From the IMG/VR virus record IMGVR_UViG_3300033153_005184, positions 1 through 32,289 of that record: a DNA stretch of 32,289 nucleotides. One strand, written 5' to 3'. Of this stretch, positions 22,370 through 31,344 are shown in pieces (within the stretch, counting starts at the first letter, position 1; every line of letters starts with the position of its first letter). The position numbers were made by a program, and so were the translations under genes. Under the pieces are notes generated by a model, which had not been told where the DNA came from, ran no database searches, and saw nothing but the letters and a program-made list of their open reading frames with translations. Source of the stretch: a virus.

Positions 22370-23121
22370 CCAAAGTACAAGAGGAAGCAGAAGCTATTGA
22401 GGGAATGATCGACGAAATAATTGAAGATAAAGTGGTCGCAGTCGAAGTCGAAGAGAATAATAGAAAATGTACTGACGTTGATTGGGTTGATTATATCCTC
22501 GACCAGCTAGCCGACCATGAACTTGCTCAGGGCAATCCAACGACTGACGGCTTACGTAGGGTAGCAGAGAAAGAATTCGGTCAAATTGTTTTGTCTGATA
22601 CCGATATCCTAGAGATTCCCGATAAAGCGTTAACCGGAAAAGTTACCGCTAAACATACTCTTGTTTTTCAACGACACGACGGTAAAGGCACTCTGCGTGT
22701 AAGTGCCTGTGTCGATGTTATCGGAACCAAACTTCCCGCTCCGTTCAATCAACACCTTGTAGCTACTGCGTGTACCCGAGCAGAAGGCAAGGCTCTTCGT
22801 AGAGCACTTAAGATTCGTGTACAAACAGCGGAGGAGTTGATGACTGCGGAAGACCCCGAAGATGATAACGGGGGAGATCCAATCAACGATCAGCAGTTAC
22901 TGGCTATCAACCAATTGTGCAAACGTAATAACCTAAATGTTGTCTTGGTTATTAAAGAAGTTGCTAAATCTATGAAGAAACTGGTAGATGTTAAGAACAT
23001 TCAAGGTCGTCACATCCTAACCAATCTGGCAGAATATCAACGTAATCAGTCTACTATTGACGATTCGCTAGTAGGCTATAATGAAAACTGGAAAGAAGAC
23101 CTGGGAGGCAAGAAGAAATGA
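22366..23121 (+). CDS. possible single-strand-annealing/recombination protein, 251 aa
   Basis: The middle part (about 65-160) contains TAKHTLVFQRHDGKGTLRVS and LVATACTRAEGKALRRALKI, a pattern seen in phage annealing and recombination proteins where ..TRAxxRALR follows a beta sheet. The C-terminal INDQQLLAINQLCKRNNLNV is like the small tail domain attached to many phage Rad52/Erf-type proteins. This is a family-style resemblance, not a secure assignment. The front third is acidic. It follows the homing endonuclease and overlaps it by 4 nt. Confidence 0.5.
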   Translation: MTKVQEEAEAIEGMIDEIIEDKVVAVEVEENNRKCTDVDWVDYILDQLADHELAQGNPTTDGLRRVAEKEFGQIVLSDTDILEIPDKALTGKVTAKHTLVFQRHDGKGTLRVSACVDVIGTKLPAPFNQHLVATACTRAEGKALRRALKIRVQTAEELMTAEDPEDDNGGDPINDQQLLAINQLCKRNNLNVVLVIKEVAKSMKKLVDVKNIQGRHILTNLAEYQRNQSTIDDSLVGYNENWKEDLGGKKK

Positions 23122-23510
23122 CTGTAACGGCGAGAATTAAAGCAACCAATGATCTATGGTTTGATGTAACGGCTGAAACTGAGCCAGAACTATTCCGTGG
23201 TATAGCACGTATCCAGGAGGTATTTGCTGTTAAGTGTTGCGGCAAATGTAAGAACACTGATGTTAAGTTTGTAGTTAGAGCTGCTAGTAAGAAGAGTCAG
23301 TGGCTAGAGGTTGTCTGTCAAAATAGAAGCTGTAACGCTAAACTGGTATATAGCTCGACCGAGGATCTGAGTAAGGTATATCCTAAAATTACCTGGAATA
23401 GCTTATCGGTTGCTCAAAAGGCAAGCCGGGCAGAGGAAGAGAAATACGCAGAAGCACACAATGGCTATCTACCTGATAATGGTTGGTACGTGTATAAGAA
23501 AATTGAATAG
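23118..23510 (+). CDS. zinc-ribbon hypothetical protein, 130 aa
   Basis: A zinc ribbon is formed by C41/C44 (CCGKC) and C67/C72 (VCQNRSC). The surrounding segments (WFDVTAETEPELFRGI and a C-terminal KASRAEEEKYAEAHNGYLP) resemble small phage proteins found next to recombination genes. It may help the upstream protein bind DNA. It is the last plus-strand gene before the terminator. Confidence 0.7.
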   Translation: MTVTARIKATNDLWFDVTAETEPELFRGIARIQEVFAVKCCGKCKNTDVKFVVRAASKKSQWLEVVCQNRSCNAKLVYSSTEDLSKVYPKITWNSLSVAQKASRAEEEKYAEAHNGYLPDNGWYVYKKIE

Positions 23511-23538
23511 TCAACTACGGCCATTTGAAAATAAAGAG

Positions 23539-23564
23539 GGAAGGCTTTTGGCCTTCCTTTTTTT
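23539..23564 (+). terminator. rho-independent terminator between convergent modules
   Basis: A hairpin has stem GGAAGGC (23539-23545) pairing with GCCTTCC (23551-23557), a 5-nt loop, and then seven T residues (23558-23564). It ends the plus-strand operon. Read on the other strand the same hairpin could also help end the minus-strand tail operon, though its T tract there is weaker (CTCTTTATTTTC). Confidence 0.9.
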
Positions 23565-23565
23565 A

Positions 23566-23823
23566 TTACTCTTCCGGTGAAGACTTCTGTCGATAAGGAA
23601 ATATCCGATTTAAGAATTGACGCCGCTTATGACAACCACACCATCGCATACCCGAAGCTTTTTGTATATTTTCTTCTGTAAGGCCAAACTTAGCAAATAC
23701 CTTTTGTAAAGTATCGCCCAAGCCTGTTGAATCCTTATTCTGGAAATTATCAAGTCGTATATCTTCCTCTTTTTCAAGATGAGCCACGACTTCATCTACC
23801 TTCTTTTGTAGTTCACCACTCAT
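23566..23823 (-). CDS. small hypothetical protein with CxC motif, 85 aa
   Basis: The middle section LGDTLQKVFAKFGLTEENIQ is followed by RWCGCHKRRQFLNRIFPY, a motif recurrent in small phage proteins encoded near tail genes. Function is unknown; the cysteines may bind metal. Reading on its strand, AAGGGAG lies about 7 nt before the ATG, 12 nt after the giant tail gene. It is the last gene of the minus-strand operon. Confidence 0.75.
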   Translation of the reverse strand: MSGELQKKVDEVVAHLEKEEDIRLDNFQNKDSTGLGDTLQKVFAKFGLTEENIQKASGMRWCGCHKRRQFLNRIFPYRQKSSPEE

Positions 23824-23835
23824 GTTTTTTCTCCC

Positions 23836-26800
23836 TTAAGCACAAGAACATCCTGAGCCGCATGATGTTACGATTCTGTTTCCGGCACACGTAGTAAATC
23901 CAGCTAAAGTTGCACAAGTAAAGGCAACATTGGTTACGTACGCACCAACCTTGGTTACATCGATATCACATACATAATCACAAGACCATGTACTTACGTT
24001 AGTAAATCCAGCTACTTTTACAGCCAACTCACCGTCCCAAGTATCGAATTCGCCACCGCACGTTGTCGTTCCTCCATCCCCCAGTTGAATAGCAAAGTCG
24101 TTGCCAAATTGAAGATCAGAAACTTGTACGAACTGTTTTGCCACACAGCCAGCATCAAAACCGTTAATATTAAAGTTATTGAAAATAATGAGGGAACAGT
24201 CGCCGCAAGAGTCAAAACCAATACCACGGCCAGCGTGTAAGTCTGTAATGTAGCTCGCGGGCTTACGGTTACAATAAGGTCCACAAGAATCTTCGATTGG
24301 AGGACAGCCCGAAGGTGAGTAACAAAGCCAATTTTCAGGTACTTGTCCAGTCACACAGTCTACATTATATTTTTCAGTTTGACCGGGAAAATCACACATA
24401 CTCATGAAAATCGGATTATGGACTTGCTTAGCACAGGCTCCTTCGCCCGGTACCGATGCAATTGACAAGCCAGGACCAAAGCGTAATTCCGTTGTAAAAG
24501 TATCAGGCGTGGGAATTTCGCCGGTATTACATACTACTTCTGCTATCCTGATACCCGCAGTAAGTTCATAGTGACAGTCGTGCGGAGTTTCGGCATCCGA
24601 TGGCTTGAACTCTAAGCTAAGTCCACTACCAAGAGTTAGGTATCTAAAATCTTTCCAAGCACCCGTACTGGGAATACCCACACCAGTCGCTGGACACCTA
24701 TTGACATCTCGTATTCTTTGGATCTGCTGAATAGTAAATTCACACGTACCAGCATTAGTTTCGATTACCTCTGAACCACTAAAGACAAGATGAGCAAATT
24801 GCTGGCCAGTTGGCGTGGTGGTGACACATGCACCACTACCAGCTACTGTATGAGGAGCAGTTACTTTCCATATACAACAATCTGCGTCATATTCTGATGT
24901 TATTCCAGTAGAAAAATGTAGTTGTTTGAAAAAGGCTCCTGGAATTCCAACAGCCTGAGTACCGCAAGGAAGGTCATTGCCCGTAGCTGTTACTGTTGAA
25001 TCTATTCTATACTTGCATCCTCCTGGTGGACCATACCCGGTGAAAGCTAAACCCGATCCCATAACAATAGTTGAAAAAACTTGCTCATAAATAGGTGCAA
25101 GTCCTGTTCCTGTTGCACAGGTATGAAGACCACTAATAAATTGCGGAGCTGAAACAAAAGCGGCACAGCCGTCTTGATATAACTGCAACCCACTGCCCAA
25201 ATGTAATTCTGTATAGTTAAATCCGGTAACAGGAGAACTCAGGCAACCAGTAACTCGACCAGTAATGTAAAGGTTGGTGTCTAGTCTAACTACGCATTCG
25301 GATTGTTTAGTTAATAAAATACCGCTTCCAATCTCTGTCAAAAGAGACTGGAAAGGACCAACTCCTGTGTTTAGCTGGGAACAAATGCCAGAAACACCAG
25401 AATATTCGGGTACCACGCCATCAACTCGCCACTCACAACCGTCTTGAGTAGACTGTAAGCCTGTGCCAAAAATTAAGCACTCAAAGGTATGCGGACCGAC
25501 TCCTGGTGCCCCAGAGCTGCATTTGGTACTATAGCCCGAAGCAGATATAATACTGCTCAAAATCGCATCGCAATCCGGGCCGCCTGTTGATCTGTCCGTC
25601 ATTAGTAGGCCAGTACTAGCAACTATGCGGCCTGCAGTGAACTGAGGCACTGCGTCTCGCCCGCATACCCCCGTTCCACTGAGTGTCATTAGGGACGGTG
25701 TTCCACTAATAAGGGCAGTGCAAGAGTCTTCTGTTGTAACGCTTAAGTTACCAACAAATTTCAGCAATTCAAATGGACTATTAGTTTCTAATCCAGCTGC
25801 CGGATTACATAGGTCAGATACGTCAAGCTCGTGACCACTGACTCCAACACCTCCACCCGTAATACCAACAAAGATATCTCGCTGGCAATCCTCCCCACCT
25901 AAGGCCGTAGTAATATTAAAGCGTAATCGGGACAATCCGCATGAACTTATCCCAGTTTCACAGTCAAAGAGAATACGTTTAATATCATACCAAGTATCCT
26001 CCGCTTGACCTCCAGCACTACAAGCAACATCTAAGCGGTTTGCAGGGAACGCATAATATTCACAATCTACGTTATCGTAGTAAACAGGAATTTTACCGAT
26101 ACCAGTCGGTGGCTGTATTGTCCAAGGCCAAGATATGCTAGCTGTTTTATCCGCTATGGTTGACCCAGTAGCGTCTTCTACTACTTTACCATTCTCAATA
26201 GTAGAAATAGGATAACTAATAACACACGTACCAGTTGGAGTAACGTGGAGCGGTCTTGGTGGCTGGGGAGTAGTCCATACTCCACGCTCTCTATCATAAC
26301 GTAGATCGAGCGGAGCCATTGGCCATGTTTTAGGTTTTTGTAGCCAGCTATCTAGAAATTTATCCTCTAAAGAACTACTTACAAATGTGCCAGCTTCTGC
26401 ACCGGCAACACTATCAGCTTTATTTGGAATAGGCTTACCACAATCATCATAACCCCATTGCTGGATAAGCAGCGGTCCACGCAATGCAAAGAAGCGATAA
26501 TCTACCGCGTAGCCCTCGCCGCCATCATCACCTTCTATAATTGCCCAACCACCAGACGGTGGGGCAACATTACGACCCAATATCTCGATATCATGCCCAG
26601 ACAATGGGGTATCAGAACGGTCAGTAGGTAAACTTTCACTTGGGTTAGCCAAAGGGTCTAAATATGCACGAGTAACAGAAAGACTAGTATATTCGATGAT
26701 TGGTGGATCGGACTGCCTACTCTTACCCGGCATACCTGAGCAATAGTCACTGCTAGACGCCGCGAATGGAGATAGCCCACCATCACCAGACTTAGAGACA

Positions 26801-29754
26801 GGACGTAGAAGGCCATCCATACTCATTACGGCTACGGTGCTATATATGGTATCTGACTGACAAGCTAAGGTCAACTCGCGAACAGGTTGAGTATTAATCT
26901 CTGGTCGATCACCAGCAGTATAACGACCCACATAACAATGATGAGCAGATTTAGGTGATCGATCACTACGGGCAAGTTGTGACGCCAACATTTGACGGGC
27001 TCGGGCAATAGAAGCACCAACCTGCCTACGTAATAATTGACCAGCACGAAGATTACGCAAGTTGCTTAGCCGAGTCTGGCCAATATTCTTCAAACGTTCT
27101 GCATTGTCTTTATTGAACCTACCAAAGGCAGGAGTATATGTACTGAATTGATACTGGGTAGTAAAACCATTTGGCCCCACACTCACAGTTATGCTAGTTA
27201 CGTTTGGGCCGAATTCCCCAGTCCACTTGTTCATGGGAACATGAACATAAGGTAGTGTCGCAGCACATAGATCAGTATTGAATGTACGTGTGCCTACATA
27301 CTTTTGAGCCCCTTGAGAATTTGGAGGCGAAGTTGCATCGACGGAAAACAGTTCGGCACCAATTGGAATATTCGGGAAACCAGCTACGGTAATAGATCCA
27401 CGTTCACCCTTACGCATCTGAGTTACAGAGCTAGCCACCTTGTTCAGGGCTGCTTGATACATGATGTTGTCACTACCATACTCCCACGGAACAAAGCCTT
27501 CATCTGTTTCTAGATTCACCTGTCCCGGCAATCCCACTACGCCCCAAGGGCCATAAACTTGTACATGGTTCCAGGTAGGAGCTAACGCGGCACTAGGAGC
27601 TAAGGCGAATGGAACAGCACCCAAAAGCCAATTACCACGATCAATTATATTGATCTTGACATCGACCAGACCAGACCCGTTTAGCATAATATCTAGCCCA
27701 CCGTATGGTTCAATCATATTGTTCGTATCACTAGTTCTATTAGTGATAGGGGAGCCAGTTTTCAATAAGAAAGAAATAGTAGATGAAGCGGGGGCTAATG
27801 GCGTACCAAATACCCATTGCTCGTCTACGTCAGCTTTAACCCAGATATCGTCAACACCGTCAGTAATATAGTTGTCGTCTCCCAGCTTAGAGGGGTCAGC
27901 TGTAAATGAAAAGGCACCACCACCGATACGTTGTGCGGCTATCCCTGGAAATTTAACAATAGGTTGATACTTACCTACTTCATCTCGGAAGAAATCTGAG
28001 GCAGCAGTATCATGAGTTAAGCCTAAGACTGTAGAAGTGCCATCATTAATCCAACAGCCCTCAGTAGAAGGCTCATGAGAATATCGTAATTTTTGAGATT
28101 CAAGGTCAGTAGTAAAGCAGACAAAGGAAGTAGCATTCGCCAACCATTGCTTACCATAAAACTCATCGGCAAAGGAACGTACAAACTCAAAAACCTTATC
28201 TAAATCTTTAGCATTTGGGGCAGTGAGAGATTGATCAGTGGCGTGGTCATCTTTTAAGCCTACTCTCCATGCGTGTGCCGGGCGAGGCTCTTCCAGAGCC
28301 TTTTTGACCAAGTCATGTCTAAAGTTCGGGACTTGCTTAGTGAGCCGAAGCCAAGTCGCAAAATCATTATTTACTAGTAGAGCTACCTCTTTCCATGAAT
28401 CTATATCACTTAAGGCAGCACGAAGCTCTCGCTCGGTAATCCAGTGAAACTGGCCCGCAAAAGGAGTAAAAAGAGTAGTGTTTAGTCTAGACAGGTCCAT
28501 ATGGACTTGATATTCACCACCTACTACCGCTGCCTGAATCAACGAACCGTCTATATCTACACCCCAAAACGGTAACATATTAGATGCTTCGGCCTCAAAG
28601 CCCTCACGTATTGCTCCGCCAATAAGGTAGGTGGAAGTATCTTCATTCCGAATCTCTTCCCCCTGTGTATACGACAATACACCCCCATTCGCTTGTCCTG
28701 CTTGGGCTTCTTTGGCGGCTATGAAGTCGTCTAATATACCCAACTGGGGCTGGGTAGAACGTACCGCTATACGTACCTTGATTACCTTAAGTACTTTACT
28801 ACCATTCTTTACCGGCAGCAACTCAACATAATAGTCACAACCTGCATCTGAACAGACCTGACTTATCATTTCCATTAGGCTAATATTTGGACCGGAGATT
28901 CTGTAGTACAAAGGAGAAAAAGGAATCTCGGTTAGATCCAGAAGATAGTGACCAATATTAAGGTTAACATTAGGTAACGCTTGGAACGCGGGATCGGTGA
29001 TAACATCGTCTCGCTTAATGATACCGTATCCATCCTCGGACGGGTCAGGACCAACATATACTATTCTATTGTCTCTACAATACCCAGTATATAGACTCTT
29101 GGCTAGAACTTGATCTGAAGAAGAAGTTAGTGTATGGACAGCACACTTGACATCGTTCCATACCATACCTCGACTATTAGCTTGGTTGCCGATAGGGTTG
29201 TCAGATGTAACGCCACCTATAGCACCAGCAGGAGATGAAGTACAAGTCGCTCCCAAACTTTCCACGAAGCCGTAAGCGTTGAGTAGATTCCAAACGCCAG
29301 AGGTAGCACCAGGAAAGTCATTGACAATTACCTGAACCTTTTCAATGATGACTCGGGGATCGACCAGATTGACCGTGAAAACAGGATTACCATTGGCATC
29401 GTTTTTTTGCGTCCAACCCGCTACAATACCACAGTATTCAAATCCTCCACGAGCAGTCTCAGTAGATCCATCAGGGTCTTCTTCCATGCGGAAGTAAGCA
29501 GCGACTCCTGGTTCTGGAAATGTAAAGCCAGGGTCAGCCATATTTGCTGAGGACTGTCTATCTAGATTTTCATCCCACCAAACTCTAGAGCCTGCACAAG
29601 AATCTTCTACTAATTCAACAGAGACACTAGATGATTGCTCGTTCCATCCAGCTTGAACAGAAAAGCTAATAACACTACATCCACAAAAGATGCTTTGTCC
29701 TAGTGGTCCGTATATTCTAGCGGGAGTACATGTATTTTTGCCTAAAACAGCCAT
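23836..29754 (-). CDS. giant tail tip/fibre protein, 1972 aa
   Basis: This very large virion protein has a mixed architecture. The first about 1150 residues look like a tail hub/baseplate core: GYCRDNRIVYVGPDPSEDGY, YRISGPNISLMEMISQVCSD, and beta-rich and helical stretches such as QTRLSNLRNLRAGQLLRRQ. The last about 700 residues contain about a dozen modules of roughly 45 residues, consensus F..L.FGSGL followed by D.C.W.V and SG...C. These resemble fibre repeats but carry two cysteines each, which suggests disulphide or metal stabilisation. The protein ends CGSGCSCA. It likely contacts the host surface. It follows the 517-aa tail gene with an 18-nt gap. Confidence 0.8.
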   Translation of the reverse strand: MAVLGKNTCTPARIYGPLGQSIFCGCSVISFSVQAGWNEQSSSVSVELVEDSCAGSRVWWDENLDRQSSANMADPGFTFPEPGVAAYFRMEEDPDGSTETARGGFEYCGIVAGWTQKNDANGNPVFTVNLVDPRVIIEKVQVIVNDFPGATSGVWNLLNAYGFVESLGATCTSSPAGAIGGVTSDNPIGNQANSRGMVWNDVKCAVHTLTSSSDQVLAKSLYTGYCRDNRIVYVGPDPSEDGYGIIKRDDVITDPAFQALPNVNLNIGHYLLDLTEIPFSPLYYRISGPNISLMEMISQVCSDAGCDYYVELLPVKNGSKVLKVIKVRIAVRSTQPQLGILDDFIAAKEAQAGQANGGVLSYTQGEEIRNEDTSTYLIGGAIREGFEAEASNMLPFWGVDIDGSLIQAAVVGGEYQVHMDLSRLNTTLFTPFAGQFHWITERELRAALSDIDSWKEVALLVNNDFATWLRLTKQVPNFRHDLVKKALEEPRPAHAWRVGLKDDHATDQSLTAPNAKDLDKVFEFVRSFADEFYGKQWLANATSFVCFTTDLESQKLRYSHEPSTEGCWINDGTSTVLGLTHDTAASDFFRDEVGKYQPIVKFPGIAAQRIGGGAFSFTADPSKLGDDNYITDGVDDIWVKADVDEQWVFGTPLAPASSTISFLLKTGSPITNRTSDTNNMIEPYGGLDIMLNGSGLVDVKINIIDRGNWLLGAVPFALAPSAALAPTWNHVQVYGPWGVVGLPGQVNLETDEGFVPWEYGSDNIMYQAALNKVASSVTQMRKGERGSITVAGFPNIPIGAELFSVDATSPPNSQGAQKYVGTRTFNTDLCAATLPYVHVPMNKWTGEFGPNVTSITVSVGPNGFTTQYQFSTYTPAFGRFNKDNAERLKNIGQTRLSNLRNLRAGQLLRRQVGASIARARQMLASQLARSDRSPKSAHHCYVGRYTAGDRPEINTQPVRELTLACQSDTIYSTVAVMSMDGLLRPVSKSGDGGLSPFAASSSDYCSGMPGKSRQSDPPIIEYTSLSVTRAYLDPLANPSESLPTDRSDTPLSGHDIEILGRNVAPPSGGWAIIEGDDGGEGYAVDYRFFALRGPLLIQQWGYDDCGKPIPNKADSVAGAEAGTFVSSSLEDKFLDSWLQKPKTWPMAPLDLRYDRERGVWTTPQPPRPLHVTPTGTCVISYPISTIENGKVVEDATGSTIADKTASISWPWTIQPPTGIGKIPVYYDNVDCEYYAFPANRLDVACSAGGQAEDTWYDIKRILFDCETGISSCGLSRLRFNITTALGGEDCQRDIFVGITGGGVGVSGHELDVSDLCNPAAGLETNSPFELLKFVGNLSVTTEDSCTALISGTPSLMTLSGTGVCGRDAVPQFTAGRIVASTGLLMTDRSTGGPDCDAILSSIISASGYSTKCSSGAPGVGPHTFECLIFGTGLQSTQDGCEWRVDGVVPEYSGVSGICSQLNTGVGPFQSLLTEIGSGILLTKQSECVVRLDTNLYITGRVTGCLSSPVTGFNYTELHLGSGLQLYQDGCAAFVSAPQFISGLHTCATGTGLAPIYEQVFSTIVMGSGLAFTGYGPPGGCKYRIDSTVTATGNDLPCGTQAVGIPGAFFKQLHFSTGITSEYDADCCIWKVTAPHTVAGSGACVTTTPTGQQFAHLVFSGSEVIETNAGTCEFTIQQIQRIRDVNRCPATGVGIPSTGAWKDFRYLTLGSGLSLEFKPSDAETPHDCHYELTAGIRIAEVVCNTGEIPTPDTFTTELRFGPGLSIASVPGEGACAKQVHNPIFMSMCDFPGQTEKYNVDCVTGQVPENWLCYSPSGCPPIEDSCGPYCNRKPASYITDLHAGRGIGFDSCGDCSLIIFNNFNINGFDAGCVAKQFVQVSDLQFGNDFAIQLGDGGTTTCGGEFDTWDGELAVKVAGFTNVSTWSCDYVCDIDVTKVGAYVTNVAFTCATLAGFTTCAGNRIVTSCGSGCSCA
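23900..25830 (-). repeat. cysteine-paired fibre-like repeat domain, about a dozen modules
   Basis: In the C-terminal third of the 1972-aa protein, modules recur with strands such as ECLIFGTGLQSTQDGCEWRV, ELHLGSGLQLYQDGCAAFV and YLTLGSGLSLEF. Each is followed by a second Cys about 15 residues on. The modules are diverged at DNA level, so duplication is old. Module limits are approximate. Confidence 0.75.
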
Positions 29755-29772
29755 CCTTTTAATCCTTTGCCC

Positions 29773-31326
29773 TTATGAGCTACAATTGTTATACGTAAAG
29801 CTAATACTTCTTGAGTATCTTCCAATTGTAAAGTTCCAACTTTGGCTTTGAGAAGATACAAATACTTGGCTATACGACGATGCAAGATCACCAGAAACTA
29901 CTGCTATAAATTCCTCGACCGCCCCTGTAGGTACGGGAGCATAAATCTCAGCGATAGTAGTGCAAGCGACTGGAGGTAGCGTTACCAACTCGACATTAAC
30001 ACTTCTAGTTCTTGCGGTAATCGTACCGATGTCTTGTAGGATTGGTCCTGCGGCTCGTCCTAAGACTACTTGTGACGCAAATACGTCATTTGCTAAAGTA
30101 TCATCAATGGTAATATTTTGTGAAAGAACACAAGAACCTGTAACACATCCACTAGTTGCTGTATCGAATTCATAGTCATAGGAGATGCTTCCCTCTAAGG
30201 GATTCATCCCGACTGATCGGTTACGAACGATAGCATTAAGTGGTCGGTCAAAGCATTCTCCGGTAACAGCGAAATATGCTACCTTTGCTCTGTCAAACAA
30301 CCTACCCTTTATCTTATTATAGTACCCCGAGGCGGCAGAAAATTTACTAGAACTGACATAAAATCCATCTGAGAGCACACCAACTCCAGAGTATACTGTG
30401 GATGCCAAGCCTTCGATGGTACCAGCAATATTAACTGAGGCTAATCCCTCGTTTTGAGCTACGCTAATCTCAAACGTCTCAATAGCATTGTTTGGTAAGC
30501 TATCTGTACCACTAGGAGTTACTATAAAAGTTTCAGTAACTCGAACAGAGCCTTCTGTTTTATTGATAGATACTTGGCGGAAATGGTTGAAGACATCAAA
30601 TTTAGCGAAATATGGAGAACCAGGAAGACCTAATACTCCCGTTAAGGTCACGAACTCTGAGTCAAACCCAAGAAGGCCGGTCGCATAATTTCGTGCGTCC
30701 TGCCAGGGAATATTGTGTTGGGGCGTCCCGCCAACTCCGCCAAGTTCTCCCGTATATGTTAGTCTCGCTTTAACGTCAACTGAATGCGTTACCGCCAGTT
30801 TGTAACCAAATTTCTCGGTGGTGCTAATGTCCGGTAAAGTCCACTCAAAACCTAATCGTTCGTCAGCAAATTCCACATCCCAGCTTTCACTTGCAGACTC
30901 GATATACTCAGGGAATTTTACCGAACTATTAAACGGGTCCACGCCACTTATCTTAGGATTTGTGTCTTGACCTCGTTTAAGGGTAGGCATCTGGAATTCA
31001 ATAGTATAGGAAGCACGACGTACCATGTTGTCGCTTTCCTTGTCGAATGTATAGCTCTCTATAGTTGGATAACCACTGATAATTGGTTGGTCATTACAAG
31101 AAATAGCTAATAAACGACCATCCTGATCTAGGGCGTCTTTAAGTTGTTCTATCTTAGCAGAAACTCCGACTATGCCACTATCCAACTCTATAGTACCTGT
31201 TAGCAACAAGTCGCCTTCTAGAGACACTGTATGCATAACTCCAAAACCAGATCCATCAGGACTCTTCAACGGTGAAGACCGAACGGAGAATCGGGGTCTT
31301 GGTCGAAAGTCGTAACCGCTGCTCAT
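29773..31326 (-). CDS. tail structural protein, 517 aa
   Basis: This is a beta-rich protein with no catalytic motif. It lies between the tape-measure-like gene and the giant tail tip gene, where distal tail or baseplate-hub adaptor proteins are found in long-tailed phages. The N terminus MSSGYDFRPRPRFSVRSSPL is followed by strands such as VMHTVSLEGDLLLTGTIELD and repeated GYY/SYS segments. The C terminus is Ser/Asn rich. The tail assignment rests on context and composition, not on a recognised domain. Confidence 0.62.
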   Translation of the reverse strand: MSSGYDFRPRPRFSVRSSPLKSPDGSGFGVMHTVSLEGDLLLTGTIELDSGIVGVSAKIEQLKDALDQDGRLLAISCNDQPIISGYPTIESYTFDKESDNMVRRASYTIEFQMPTLKRGQDTNPKISGVDPFNSSVKFPEYIESASESWDVEFADERLGFEWTLPDISTTEKFGYKLAVTHSVDVKARLTYTGELGGVGGTPQHNIPWQDARNYATGLLGFDSEFVTLTGVLGLPGSPYFAKFDVFNHFRQVSINKTEGSVRVTETFIVTPSGTDSLPNNAIETFEISVAQNEGLASVNIAGTIEGLASTVYSGVGVLSDGFYVSSSKFSAASGYYNKIKGRLFDRAKVAYFAVTGECFDRPLNAIVRNRSVGMNPLEGSISYDYEFDTATSGCVTGSCVLSQNITIDDTLANDVFASQVVLGRAAGPILQDIGTITARTRSVNVELVTLPPVACTTIAEIYAPVPTGAVEEFIAVVSGDLASSYSQVFVSSQSQSWNFTIGRYSRSISFTYNNCSS

Positions 31327-31344
31327 TATCTATATCCTTTGAAT

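Noticed and set aside
23610-23795. A second small minus-strand gene, 61 aa
   Set aside because: It lies within the 85-aa gene in another frame. The 85-aa frame has the strong ribosome site and a recognisable CGC/RR motif.
23836-29754. Diversity-generating retroelement target in the giant tail protein
   Set aside because: No reverse transcriptase gene and no template/variable repeat pair with adenine-specific differences is seen in the window.
23836-31326. Plus-strand open frames of 60-80 codons opposite the tail genes
   Set aside because: They lack ribosome sites and coding character and are antisense shadows of long, clearly coding minus-strand genes.
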